Shown in pieces: positions 27,449 to 36,329 of a stretch of 64,000 nt of DNA (within the stretch, counting starts at the first letter, position 1; the number at the start of each line of letters is the position of its first letter). The stretch lies in assembly GCF_016793225.1 (NCBI RefSeq), contig NZ_JAEUMN010000106.1, positions 62,001 to 126,000 on the forward strand, given 5' to 3'. The translations under genes were made by a program, and so were the position numbers. This DNA comes from Phenylobacterium sp. GTDB taxonomy: Bacteria > Pseudomonadota > Alphaproteobacteria > Caulobacterales > Caulobacteraceae. The notes below the pieces were generated by a model that searched no databases, was not told the DNA's origin, and saw only the letters and a list, made by a program, of their open reading frames with translations.

Positions 27449-29223
27449 AAGCTCTGTCCGATCGAGAGGTAGATCTGGAACGGCGCCTCGCCGCGACGGC
27501 GGGCCACCGGCGTGGCCAGGTCCACCCGGATCGGCGCGAAGCCGAGGTTGTAGCGGACGCCGATGCCGGCGCCGACGGCGGCGTCGCCGAGGTCGACGAC
27601 GTTGGACGAGCCGACCGCGCCGGCGTCGACGAAGAGCGCCACGCCCCAGCGCTCGGTCAGGTCGCGGCGCACTTCCAGGGAGGACTCGAAGAGGAAGACG
27701 CCGCCGCGGGGCGTGTTGTCGGCGAGCCGCGGTCCGACCGCCTGGTACGGGAAGCCGCGCACGGACCCGCCGCCGCCGGCATAGAAGCGCTGAGAGGCCG
27801 GGATCTGGTCCACCGTTCCGTTGACGATGCGGCCAAGGCGCAGGCGCGCGGCCACGACGGTGTCCGCCTCCTTGTCGAGCGGCAGGTAGTAGGCTCCCTG
27901 CGCCACCGCGCGCAGGTAAGGCAGGTTGGTGTCGCCCACGATGAGCGTCGGCTCGAGGCGCGCCGACAGCCGCCAGCCGGAGGTCGGATCCAGGGGGTCG
28001 TTGGAACGGTCCAGCAGGACGTCGCCGAGCAGCGCCGCCGTCACCAGCCGGCGACCCACGTTGCTGAGGGTTCCGGCGGTCTTCTCGTCCGACTTCGTGG
28101 CGTCGAGGGAGACCCCTGCCGTGACATACGACGTCCGGCCGTAGCGCCGCGTGACATCGGCGCGGAGACCCAGGCCGTCCTCGTTGTAGGCGTCGGTCTC
28201 GAGGCGATAGACCGACGCGCCCATCCGCAGCGTCTGCTGCGGCCTGCGCCAGTGCGGGAGGGCGAGATCCGCCTCGACCCTGGAATCCCGATCGGAGACC
28301 TGGCCGAACAGCGACAGCGTGTCCGCCCGGCGGAGGCGGTTGTAATGCGTCCAGCGCGCGTTCACGCCGATCCCGTCCGAGGTGGCGTAGCTGGCGCCCG
28401 CCTCGATCGTCCGCGGCTTCCGCTCGGCCAGGCTCACGACCACCGGCCGCAGGCCTGCCGCCGACGTCTTGTCCGGGGGCGCCAGCGCGACGGTCACCGA
28501 GTCGTAGACGCCGGCGTCCAGCAACCGTCGCTCCAGTTCGGCGACGTCGTCGGGATCGTAGGGTTCGCCGGCGTTCCAGGGCGCAAGCCGCCGCAGCCAG
28601 TCGGGGTTGGTGCGTCCCGCCTGGGCGATGTCGAGCCCGTCGAGGCGAACGAGCGGGCCGGAGGCGATCCGGTACGTGGGCCGCATGGTGTGGTCGGCAT
28701 GGTCGACGATCACTTCGCGCGGCTCGGCCTGGGCGTCGGCGTACCCGCGCTGCTGCACCGCGGCCAGGATCCGGCCCTCGGCGGCGATCACGTCGATCGC
28801 TCGCGCCGGGATGCCGGGATGCTCGAAGCCGATCACCGCGCGCGCCTCCGCCTGGACCTCGGCCTCGGGCGGAGTCCCCTGCCAGGCGATGTCCGCGGAC
28901 CCGATGGCGAAGCGCGGGCCGGGGTCGATCCTCACCACCGGGTGCGGCGGCTCGGCTTCGGTCACGTCGGGCTCGACGCTGTAGGCGTAGTAGCCTTCCG
29001 ACCGCAGCACGGCGATGGCGTCCTCGGCCGCCGTCCGCGCGCGGCGGCGCGCCTCGAAACGGTTCTCGATGGGGCGGTCGGCATCCCCGATCGCCTGCCG
29101 GACGGCCGCGCGGAGGTTGGGCTCAAGGTCGCCTTCGACCTGCGCGCGAGGCTCGGCATGGGCAGGCGCGGAGGGTGCGCAGATCACCGCCGTGGCGGCG
29201 ACGGCGGTGAGCAGTCGACCCAA
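27445..29223 (-). CDS. tamA: Outer-membrane Omp85 protein TamA
   Basis: A 592-residue Omp85 family protein. A signal peptide ends near APAHA (residue 22), POTRA-like modules span about 25-250, and a 16-strand barrel spans about 270-592 with the conserved GGGGSVRGFPYQAVGP motif. It ends in Phe, the usual C-terminal signal of outer-membrane barrels. TTG start with GAGGA upstream. It precedes tamB with a 4-base overlap. The barrel Arg in VRGF fits the Omp85 (V/I)RG(F/Y) motif. Confidence 0.94.
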   Translation of the reverse strand: MGRLLTAVAATAVICAPSAPAHAEPRAQVEGDLEPNLRAAVRQAIGDADRPIENRFEARRRARTAAEDAIAVLRSEGYYAYSVEPDVTEAEPPHPVVRIDPGPRFAIGSADIAWQGTPPEAEVQAEARAVIGFEHPGIPARAIDVIAAEGRILAAVQQRGYADAQAEPREVIVDHADHTMRPTYRIASGPLVRLDGLDIAQAGRTNPDWLRRLAPWNAGEPYDPDDVAELERRLLDAGVYDSVTVALAPPDKTSAAGLRPVVVSLAERKPRTIEAGASYATSDGIGVNARWTHYNRLRRADTLSLFGQVSDRDSRVEADLALPHWRRPQQTLRMGASVYRLETDAYNEDGLGLRADVTRRYGRTSYVTAGVSLDATKSDEKTAGTLSNVGRRLVTAALLGDVLLDRSNDPLDPTSGWRLSARLEPTLIVGDTNLPYLRAVAQGAYYLPLDKEADTVVAARLRLGRIVNGTVDQIPASQRFYAGGGGSVRGFPYQAVGPRLADNTPRGGVFLFESSLEVRRDLTERWGVALFVDAGAVGSSNVVDLGDAAVGAGIGVRYNLGFAPIRVDLATPVARRRGEAPFQIYLSIGQSF

Positions 29224-29415
29224 AACCAGTCCTCGTGTCTCGCCCCGTCCGCGGGTGTAGCGGCGCGGTTCGGGCCTGTCACCCGCCTCCTGGAGCGGGC
29301 GCCCAAATCCTGGGCAGTCGCACGCCCGGGCGGCGCGTCCTGACGATTTTGCCCTCGCGGCTTCCGAGCGGGCCGTAAGCGTCCTACAGATCAGGAACGG
29401 AAGGTCGGCGGCGGG

Positions 29416-30897
29416 GTGGAATCGATCGTGAGCGTCAGGCGCGACGAGGCGGAAGCGGCCACAGAGCTACCGGCGAGCCCCTATGACGAGATGCTGACCC
29501 CGCGCGGCGAGGTGCGGCCGCACTACGCGGCGCTGTCGGCGCGCCTGTCGACGCTCTCGCCCGACGAACTCGCCGAACGCCAGAAGACCCAGGAGCGGTT
29601 CTTCCTGCTCCAGGGCATCACCTTCACCGTCTACGGCGCCGAGAGCTCCACGGAACGGATCATCCCCACCGACATCCTGCCCCGGATCATTCCGGCCGCC
29701 GAATGGGCGAAGATCGAGAAGGGCCTCACCCAGCGCCTGCAGGCGCTGAACATGTTCCTGGCCGACATCTATTCCGAGCAGCAGATCCTCATGGACGGGG
29801 TCGTGCCGCGAGAACTCGTCCTGCAGGCGCCCAGCTACCGGCGCGAGATGCAGAACCTGTACGTCCCCCACAAGGCGTACGCGAACGTCTGCGGTTCGGA
29901 CCTCATCCGCCAGCCGTCGGGCGAGTTCGCGGTGCTGGAGGACAACCTGCGGGTTCCGTCCGGCGTCTCGTACATGCTCGCGAACCGCGAGGCGTCGAAG
30001 CGGGTGTTTCCCGGCACGTTCCGCGGCGCCGGCGTCCGCTCGATCGACCGCTATCCCGACCTGCTGCTGGCGACCCTCAAGAGCATGGCGTCCGACTGGC
30101 GGCCGGACCCCCAGGTCGTGGTGCTGACGCCCGGCGTCTACAACTCGGCCTACTACGAGCACGCCTACCTCGCCCGGCTGATGGGGGCGCCGCTGGTCGA
30201 GGGCCGCGACCTCGTGGTCCATGACAACATGGTCTACATGCGGACCACCACCGGGCTGCGCCGGATCGACGTGATCTACCGCCGCGTGGACGACGACTTC
30301 ATCGACCCCCTCACCTTCCGGCGCGACTCCAGCCTCGGCGCGGCGGGGCTGTTCAACGCCTATCGTGCGGGGAACGTGGTGATCTGCAACGCGCCCGGCA
30401 CCGGCGTGGCCGACGACAAGGCGGTGTACGCCTACGTCCCGGAGATCATCAAATACTACCTCGGCGAGGACGCGATCCTGCCGAACATCGAGACCTTCCT
30501 CTGCCGCGAGCCGTCGCAGCTCAGCCACGTGCTCGCGAACCTCGACAAGTTCGTCGTCAAGGCGGTGGGCGCGTCGGGCGGATACGGCATGCTGGTCGGG
30601 CCGCACTCCACCAAGGCGCAGCAGGACGCCTTCGCCGAGGCTCTGCGGGCGGACCCGAACAACTACATCGCCCAGCCCACGATCCAGCTCTCCACCGCCC
30701 CCTGCCTGGTCGACCACGCCGTGGAGCCGCGGCACGTGGACCTGCGCCCGTTCATCCTGTCCGGCGAGAAGATCGTGGTGACGCCGGGGGCTCTCACCCG
30801 CGTGGCGCTCAAGAAGGGCTCGCTTGTGGTCAACTCCAGCCAGGGCGGCGGCTCGAAGGACACCTGGGTCCTGTCCGAGCCCCGCGGGGAGCGCTAA
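29416..30897 (+). CDS. Circularly permuted ATP-grasp protein (DUF404/DUF407 family)
   Basis: A 493-residue member of the circularly permuted ATP-grasp type I group, predicted to join amino acids or peptides through an acyl-phosphate. Landmarks include YDEMLTPRGEVRPHY near the start, the RREMQNLYVPHKAYANVCG segment, VLEDNLRVPSGVSY, and the C-terminal ATP-grasp elements FVVKAVGASGGYGMLVGP and DLRPFILSGEKIVVTPG. The GTG at 29416 is the longest start; GTG 29428 is possible. It is followed after 4 bases by the alpha-E gene, forming a conserved three-gene cassette whose natural product is unknown. Confidence 0.9.
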   Translation: MESIVSVRRDEAEAATELPASPYDEMLTPRGEVRPHYAALSARLSTLSPDELAERQKTQERFFLLQGITFTVYGAESSTERIIPTDILPRIIPAAEWAKIEKGLTQRLQALNMFLADIYSEQQILMDGVVPRELVLQAPSYRREMQNLYVPHKAYANVCGSDLIRQPSGEFAVLEDNLRVPSGVSYMLANREASKRVFPGTFRGAGVRSIDRYPDLLLATLKSMASDWRPDPQVVVLTPGVYNSAYYEHAYLARLMGAPLVEGRDLVVHDNMVYMRTTTGLRRIDVIYRRVDDDFIDPLTFRRDSSLGAAGLFNAYRAGNVVICNAPGTGVADDKAVYAYVPEIIKYYLGEDAILPNIETFLCREPSQLSHVLANLDKFVVKAVGASGGYGMLVGPHSTKAQQDAFAEALRADPNNYIAQPTIQLSTAPCLVDHAVEPRHVDLRPFILSGEKIVVTPGALTRVALKKGSLVVNSSQGGGSKDTWVLSEPRGER

Positions 30898-30901
30898 GCC
30901 C

Positions 30902-31849
30902 ATGATGCTCGCGCGGGTGGCGGACAGCCTCTACTGGATCGGCCGGTACGTGGAGCGCGCCGAGCACATGTGCCGGCTCTCCGACGTGATGCTCAACGCG
31001 ACGCTCGACCGCTCCGAGGCGGCGACCCAGGTGGCGCGCATCGCCCTCGCCGCCGTGGGCGACCCCGACGCGGCGAAGGCGAAGAACCCCTATGACGCGG
31101 CGCTGGCCCTGGCGCTGGATCGCGAGGACACCGGATCGATCTACTCATCCGTCGCGCGGGCCCGGGAGAACGCCCGCCAGGTGCGGGACCAGATCACCAC
31201 CGAGACGTGGGAGCGGCTCAACCTCATCTACCTGCGCATGAACGACGCCGAGGCCGCCCACTCGTTCGCCGAGGGCTCGCAGCAGTTCCTGCACGACACC
31301 ATCGCGGACCTGCACCTGTTCAAGGGCGCCGGCGACGCCACCATGAGCCACGGCGAGGGCTGGAGCTTCCTGCTGCTGGGCGTCTACCTGGAGCGCGCCC
31401 AGCTGATCGGCGCCCTGCTCGAGGTGGTGTTCGGCGAGGATCGCCGGCGCCGCCCGATCTCGGACCATTTCGCGCTCACCAACGTCCTGCGCATGGGCTG
31501 CGCCCTGGAGCCCTACCTGCGGGTCTACACGGCCGAGATCCAGCCCCGCTTCATCCTGCAGTTCCTCACGCTCGACGAGGATTTCCCGCGGTCGATCCGC
31601 TTCTGCACGGACCAGATCGAGCAGCACCTGTCGGCCATCATCCGCCACGCGGGGCTCGCCGGCCGCGTCGGCCCCGACCGCCTGGCGGGCCGCCTGCGGG
31701 CACGGCTGCAGTACGCGGACATGAGCGACCTGGAGAACGAGGGCGCCAGCGCCTTCCTGAAGACCGTCCTGGACGAGTGCTCGGCCATCCACCGCAGCCT
31801 CTACGACGCCTTCGTCGCCTACCCGCTCGAAGACCGGCTTCCGGCGTAA
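30902..31849 (+). CDS. Alpha-E domain-containing protein (DUF403)
   Basis: A 315-residue all-helical protein starting MMLARVADSLYWIGRYVERA, the DUF403/alpha-E signature. No catalytic motif is recognisable. The family is almost always encoded between a circularly permuted ATP-grasp gene and a transglutaminase-like gene, as here, and is thought to be a partner or scaffold. The start at 30902 lies 4 bases after the ATP-grasp stop. Its TAA stop forms part of the ribosome binding site of the next gene. Confidence 0.92.
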   Translation: MMLARVADSLYWIGRYVERAEHMCRLSDVMLNATLDRSEAATQVARIALAAVGDPDAAKAKNPYDAALALALDREDTGSIYSSVARARENARQVRDQITTETWERLNLIYLRMNDAEAAHSFAEGSQQFLHDTIADLHLFKGAGDATMSHGEGWSFLLLGVYLERAQLIGALLEVVFGEDRRRRPISDHFALTNVLRMGCALEPYLRVYTAEIQPRFILQFLTLDEDFPRSIRFCTDQIEQHLSAIIRHAGLAGRVGPDRLAGRLRARLQYADMSDLENEGASAFLKTVLDECSAIHRSLYDAFVAYPLEDRLPA

Positions 31850-31863
31850 GGAGAAGTCCCCTG
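31848..31863 (+). promoter_or_regulatory. Ribosome binding site that points to a CTG start
   Basis: AAGGAG (31848-31853) with a 7-base spacer leads to CTG at 31861-31863. There is no ATG, GTG or TTG in frame between the alpha-E stop and ATG 31924. The spacing is optimal, which makes CTG the most likely initiation codon of the transglutaminase gene. Confidence 0.7.
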
Positions 31864-32853
31864 CTCCTCGAGACCCGCCACATCACCCAGTACCGCTACG
31901 CCTCGCCCGTCCGCGAGAGCGTCATGGAAGTCTGGATGCAGCCCCAGCAGTCGGCGCGCCAGCGTCTGGTCCGGTTCGATCTGGAGATCGATCCGCCGAC
32001 CCAGGTGTTCAGCTACGCCGACAGCTTCGGCAACGCCGTCTACCATTTCGACGTCCCGCAACCCCACGACCTGCTGACGATCACCGCTCGCTCCGCCGTG
32101 GAGACGCAGCCGCCGGCGCCCCTGCCCGACAGCCTGGACATGGGCGAGTGGGATCGTCTGCGCTCCGAGTTCCTGCGCGGCGAGAACTTCGACTTCCTGA
32201 ACCCGCACGGCTTCGCCCGGGAGACCGACGCCCTGCGGGTCTACGAGAACGACCACGACATCGCGGCGCTCCGCCGGAAGGATCCGCTGACGGCGCTTCG
32301 GGCGCTCAACAGCACGATCTACGAAAGCTTCGCCTACGAGGCCGGCGTCACGCGGGCCGACAGCCCCATCGACGACGTGCTGAAGGCGCGCAAAGGGGTC
32401 TGCCAGGACTTCGTGCACGTGATGCTCGCCATCCTGCGCTCCTGGGGCGTCCCGGCGCGCTACGTGTCCGGCTACCTCTTCACGGACCGCAAGCACGGCG
32501 ACCGTTCGGACCCCGATGCCACGCATGCCTGGGTCGAGGCGTTCCTGCCCAGCCTGCGCTGGGTCGGCTTCGATCCCACCAACAACTCCGAGGTCACCGA
32601 ACGGCACATCGCCTGCGCCATCGGCCGGGACTATTCGGACGTGCCGCCCTCGCGCGGGGTCTACAAGGGCCAGTCCGAGAGTTCGCTGGCGGTCGGCGTC
32701 CGCGTCAGCAAGGCGCGCGCGGCCCTCGCCGAACCCGAATTCCTGCGTGTGACCCGCCCGATGCGCGGCGGCGCCGCTCACCGCCAGGCGATCAGCGGCG
32801 CCGCGCGCGAGCACCAGCAACGGCTGCACCAGATGCAGCAGCAGCAGCAGTAG
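31861..32853 (+). CDS. Transglutaminase-like cysteine peptidase (COG1305), probable CTG start
   Basis: A 330-residue protein with an N-terminal beta domain (LLLETRHITQYRYASPVRES, conserved in homologues with an initial Met) and a transglutaminase/papain-like core. Core residues are the Cys in RKGVCQDFVHVML, the His in DATHAWVEAFLP and the Asp in WVGFDPTNN, a complete Cys-His-Asp triad. The C-terminus is Gln-rich (HQMQQQQQ). Starting at the first ATG (31924) would delete the conserved N-terminal strand. It is third in the ATP-grasp/alpha-E/transglutaminase operon and probably trims or cross-links that system's peptide product. Confidence 0.9.
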   Translation: MLLETRHITQYRYASPVRESVMEVWMQPQQSARQRLVRFDLEIDPPTQVFSYADSFGNAVYHFDVPQPHDLLTITARSAVETQPPAPLPDSLDMGEWDRLRSEFLRGENFDFLNPHGFARETDALRVYENDHDIAALRRKDPLTALRALNSTIYESFAYEAGVTRADSPIDDVLKARKGVCQDFVHVMLAILRSWGVPARYVSGYLFTDRKHGDRSDPDATHAWVEAFLPSLRWVGFDPTNNSEVTERHIACAIGRDYSDVPPSRGVYKGQSESSLAVGVRVSKARAALAEPEFLRVTRPMRGGAAHRQAISGAAREHQQRLHQMQQQQQ

Positions 32854-33003
32854 CCGAGGGGCGCTGCGGCGGGAGAGCGCTCTTGCGACGACGCTCTGAC
32901 CCGCCGTCCTGAACGGGGCCCGGGATGGGCGCGCCGGTGGGCCGTCGTAGCCCGCCGCAGCCGTACGAAGATAGCGACCGCCGCCGGCCCGCGCGAGAGG
33001 CGC

Positions 33004-33672
33004 TCAGAGCTTGGGACGGTCTTCCAGTTCGCGGCCCGTGATCTGGTAGTGCACCAGCTCGGCGATGTTGGTGGCGTGGTCGCCGATGCGCTCGAGGTTC
33101 TTGGCGATGAACAGGAGGTGCGCCCAGTCGCCCGCGCTCTGACCTCCGGCGCTCATGCCCTGAATCAGGTCCGCGAGCACCCGCTCGTGCCGCTCGTCGA
33201 TGTCGGTGTCCTTGAGCCAGACGGAGTAGGCGCCCTGGGCGTCGCCGGCCCGGAAAGCGTCCACCACGGCGGCCAGGCGCTCCGCCGAGAGCTCGCCCAG
33301 TCCGACGATGGAGGCCACGAGACCCGGAGGCGGCGAGGCTTCCATCCGCAGCACGCGCTTGGCGATGTTCTTCCCGAGGTCCCCGACGCGTTCGAGCTGC
33401 ATGGCGATCTTCATCGCCGCGATCGGCCGGCGCAGGTCGTCGGCCATGGGCTGGCGCAACGCGATGAAGCGGATCGCCCGCTTCTCGATCTCGGCGTCCT
33501 GGATGTCCAGCGCGTCGTCGCCCCGGACGACCTTCCCCGCGAGGTCGAGATCCCGGCGCACGAAGACGTCGAGCGCGGCCCGCACCTGGCTGACCGCGAG
33601 GTCGCCCATGGCGGCGATGCCGTGGGTCATGGCGCCCAGGTCGGAGTCGACGGCTCTGAGGGTGTGCTCCAT
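33004..33672 (-). CDS. phoU: Phosphate transport regulator PhoU
   Basis: A 222-residue protein made of two three-helix PhoU repeats, each with the metal-binding E/DxxxD-type pattern (ERVGDLGKNIAKRV and ERIGDHATNIAEL). It restrains PhoR signalling and Pst transport when phosphate is plentiful. AGGAGG lies 6 bases before the ATG. It is the last gene of pstSCAB-phoU, 10 bases after pstB. No phoB or phoR gene lies beside it in this window. The gap 32854-33003 shows nothing. Confidence 0.96.
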   Translation of the reverse strand: MEHTLRAVDSDLGAMTHGIAAMGDLAVSQVRAALDVFVRRDLDLAGKVVRGDDALDIQDAEIEKRAIRFIALRQPMADDLRRPIAAMKIAMQLERVGDLGKNIAKRVLRMEASPPPGLVASIVGLGELSAERLAAVVDAFRAGDAQGAYSVWLKDTDIDERHERVLADLIQGMSAGGQSAGDWAHLLFIAKNLERIGDHATNIAELVHYQITGRELEDRPKL

Positions 33673-33682
33673 CGGGGGCCTC

Positions 33683-34492
33683 CTAGCCGAACCGGCCGGT
33701 GATGTAGTCGCGGCAGCGGGCCGTGACCGGGTTGGTGAAGACCTGCTCCGTCTCGCCGAACTCGACCAGCTTGCCCAGGTACATGAAGCCGGTGTGGTCC
33801 GAGAGGCGGGCGGCCTGGCCCATGTTGTGGGTGACGATCACGATCGTGTAGTCGCGCTTCAGCTCGGCGATGGTCTCCTCGAGCTTGGCCGTGGAGATCG
33901 GGTCGAGCGCCGAGGCGGGCTCGTCGAGAAGCAGCACCTCGGGGCGGACGGCGATGCCGCGGGCCACGCACAGCCGCTGCTGCTGGCCGCCAGAGAGCGA
34001 CAGGCCGCTCTCTTTCAGCTTGTCCTTCACCTCCTCCCAGAGGGCCGCACGGCGAAGGCTGTCCTCGACGCGCGCGTCCATGTCCGCCCGGGAGAGCCTC
34101 TCGTAGAGGCGCACGCCGTAGGCCACGTTCTCGTAGATCGACATCGGGAACGGCGTCGGCTTCTGGAACACCATGCCCACCCGGGCGCGGAGGGTCGCCA
34201 CGTCGACGCGCGACGACAGGACATCCTCGCCGTCCAGGAGCACCTGGCCAGCAGCCTTCTGGCCTGGATAGAGGCTGTACATGCGGTTCAGCACGCGCAG
34301 CAGGGTGGACTTGCCGCAGCCCGAGGGTCCGATGAGCGCGGTGACGGCCTTCTCGGCGAACGAGACCGTGACGTCGAACAGGGCCTGCTTCGAGCCGTAG
34401 TAGAAGTCGAGGTTCTGCACCGTCAGCTTCACCGTCTCGGGCGGAAGCTGCAGGACCGCGGTCTCGGGCGGGGCTTCGATCTGCGTGTTCAT
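33683..34492 (-). CDS. pstB: Phosphate ABC transporter ATP-binding protein PstB
   Basis: A 269-residue ABC ATPase that powers phosphate import. Walker A is GPSGCGKST, the signature [14 protein letters not shown], Walker [14 protein letters not shown], and the switch His is in IVIVTHNM. The phosphate-specific [20 protein letters not shown] region is present. Its ATG overlaps the pstA stop in ATGA. Confidence 0.97.
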   Translation of the reverse strand: MNTQIEAPPETAVLQLPPETVKLTVQNLDFYYGSKQALFDVTVSFAEKAVTALIGPSGCGKSTLLRVLNRMYSLYPGQKAAGQVLLDGEDVLSSRVDVATLRARVGMVFQKPTPFPMSIYENVAYGVRLYERLSRADMDARVEDSLRRAALWEEVKDKLKESGLSLSGGQQQRLCVARGIAVRPEVLLLDEPASALDPISTAKLEETIAELKRDYTIVIVTHNMGQAARLSDHTGFMYLGKLVEFGETEQVFTNPVTARCRDYITGRFG

Positions 34493-35364
34493 GAGCGGGT
34501 CTTTTCCCGGGCGAGGATACGCGCGATCACGGTCACCGACAGCACCGTCGCAGCGATGAGCAGCGCCCCGGCCCAGGCCAGGCGGCGCCAGTCGTCATAG
34601 GCCGAGAGCGCGAAGTTGAAGATCACGACCGGGAGGTTGGCCGTGGGCTTGGTGAGGTCCAGGCTGAGGAACTGGTTGTTGAGCGCGGTGAAGAGCAGCG
34701 GCGCGGTCTCGCCCGAGATCCGGGCGAAGGCCAGCAGCGCCCCCGTCAGCATCCCGGCGCGCGCCGACTTCCAGATCACCGCGAAGATCGTGCGCCACAC
34801 GGGCGCGCCGAGCGCCACGCTCGCTTCCCGCAGCGCCTTCGGCTGCAGGCGAAGCACGTCCTCGGTCGTGCGCGTGATGACCGGGGCCGCGATCAGCCCG
34901 AGGGCGGCCGCGCCGGCGAGGCCGGAGAAGCCTTTGAACGGGAAGACCAGGATCTCGTAGATGAAGAGGCCGACCAGGATCGACGGCGCGGACAGCAGCA
35001 CGTCATTCAGGAAGCGGATCACCTTCCCGTAGAGGCTGTCGCGGGCGTACTCGGACAGCCACGTTCCCGCGAGGAAGCCGATGACGACGGCGCCGACCAT
35101 GGCGACGGCGCACATCATGAGCGAGCCCAGGATGGCGTTCAGCAGTCCGCCCTCCGAACCCGGCGCCGGTGTGGACTTGGTGAACAGGTCGAGGTCCAGG
35201 CCGCCGCTGTCGGGATCGATGAAGCCGCTCAGGCCCTGGCTCAGCAGGGACCACAGGATCGCCGCCAGCGCGACGAGCGCGACGACCGTCGCGACCCAAC
35301 AGAAGACCAGGAACGCGCCCTGGGCCAGGCGGCGCGACAGACGGGGCGTAGCGGTCGTGCTCAC
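34489..35364 (-). CDS. pstA: Phosphate ABC transporter permease PstA
   Basis: A 291-residue inner-membrane permease with six predicted helices and the EAA-like loop [21 protein letters not shown] start at 35364 overlapping the pstC stop in GTGA. Longer in-frame reading upstream is antisense-like sequence inside pstC and is excluded. It pairs with PstC to form the phosphate channel. Confidence 0.96.
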   Translation of the reverse strand: MSTTATPRLSRRLAQGAFLVFCWVATVVALVALAAILWSLLSQGLSGFIDPDSGGLDLDLFTKSTPAPGSEGGLLNAILGSLMMCAVAMVGAVVIGFLAGTWLSEYARDSLYGKVIRFLNDVLLSAPSILVGLFIYEILVFPFKGFSGLAGAAALGLIAAPVITRTTEDVLRLQPKALREASVALGAPVWRTIFAVIWKSARAGMLTGALLAFARISGETAPLLFTALNNQFLSLDLTKPTANLPVVIFNFALSAYDDWRRLAWAGALLIAATVLSVTVIARILAREKTRS

Positions 35365-36329
35365 AGGTTCGCCTGCCGGCCGATGAGGATCCGGGCCAGG
35401 GCCAGGACCGCGAAGGTGATGACGAAGAGGACGAAGCCCAGCGCGATCAGCGAGGCCGAATGCAGGCCTGGAGGCGCTTCGGCGAACTCGTTCGCGATGG
35501 TCGAGGCGATCGTCGAGCCCGATGCGAAGATCGACGTCGGGAAGCCGTGCGCGTTCCCGATGATGAAGGTCACGGCCATGGTCTCGCCGAGCGCGCGGCC
35601 CAGGCCCAGCATCACCGCGCCGATGGCGCCGGTGCGGATGTAGGGCAGGCTCACCTTCCGGATCACCTCGAACGTCGTCGAGCCCAGGCCGTAGGCGCTT
35701 TCGCGCACCTGCGCCGGGATCGTGAGCATGAGTTCGCGCAAGGTGGCGGCGATGAACGGCAGGATCATGATCGCCAGGATGATCGACGCGGTCAGGATGC
35801 CCGCGCCGTTGGGCACGCCCGTGGTCAGCTTCTCCCAGAAGCTGCCCGGCTCGGCCGACATCATGATCGGCATCTGGACGTGCTTGGCGAACCAGGGGGC
35901 GAACACGAAGAGACCCCACATGCCGTAGACGATCGAGGGGATCCCGGCGAGCAGCTCGACCGCCGTGCCGATCGGCCGCCGCAGGACCGGCGGGCAGAGC
36001 TCCACCAGGAAGATGGCGATCCCCAGGGCGAGCGGCAGCGCGATCAGCAGTGCGATGGCGGACGTCACGAGGGTGCCGGTCACCGCACCGGCGGCGCCGT
36101 AGACGTCGCGCACCGGGTCCCAGGTGGCGGTCGTGAAGAACCGCAGGCCGAAGGCCTCGAACGCCGGCCAGCCGCCGATGGCCAGCGACACCACGAGGCC
36201 GCCGAGCGCGGTCAGCAGGAAGGTCGCCGCGGTGAAGCAGAGGATCTCGAAGGCGCGATCGAAGCCGGCGCCCTTGGCCGATCGCCGCCGCGGCGTGGCC
36301 GCGGCGGAGGTCTCCGCGGCGAGAGTCAT
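35361..36329 (-). CDS. pstC: Phosphate ABC transporter permease PstC
   Basis: A 322-residue inner-membrane permease with six predicted helices; an N-terminal cytoplasmic Ala/Arg-rich stretch precedes the first. The EAA-like loop is VRESAYGLGSTTFEVIRKV. The start codon overlaps the pstS stop (ATGA), as do all junctions of this operon through pstB. Confidence 0.96.
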   Translation of the reverse strand: MTLAAETSAAATPRRRSAKGAGFDRAFEILCFTAATFLLTALGGLVVSLAIGGWPAFEAFGLRFFTTATWDPVRDVYGAAGAVTGTLVTSAIALLIALPLALGIAIFLVELCPPVLRRPIGTAVELLAGIPSIVYGMWGLFVFAPWFAKHVQMPIMMSAEPGSFWEKLTTGVPNGAGILTASIILAIMILPFIAATLRELMLTIPAQVRESAYGLGSTTFEVIRKVSLPYIRTGAIGAVMLGLGRALGETMAVTFIIGNAHGFPTSIFASGSTIASTIANEFAEAPPGLHSASLIALGFVLFVITFAVLALARILIGRQANL

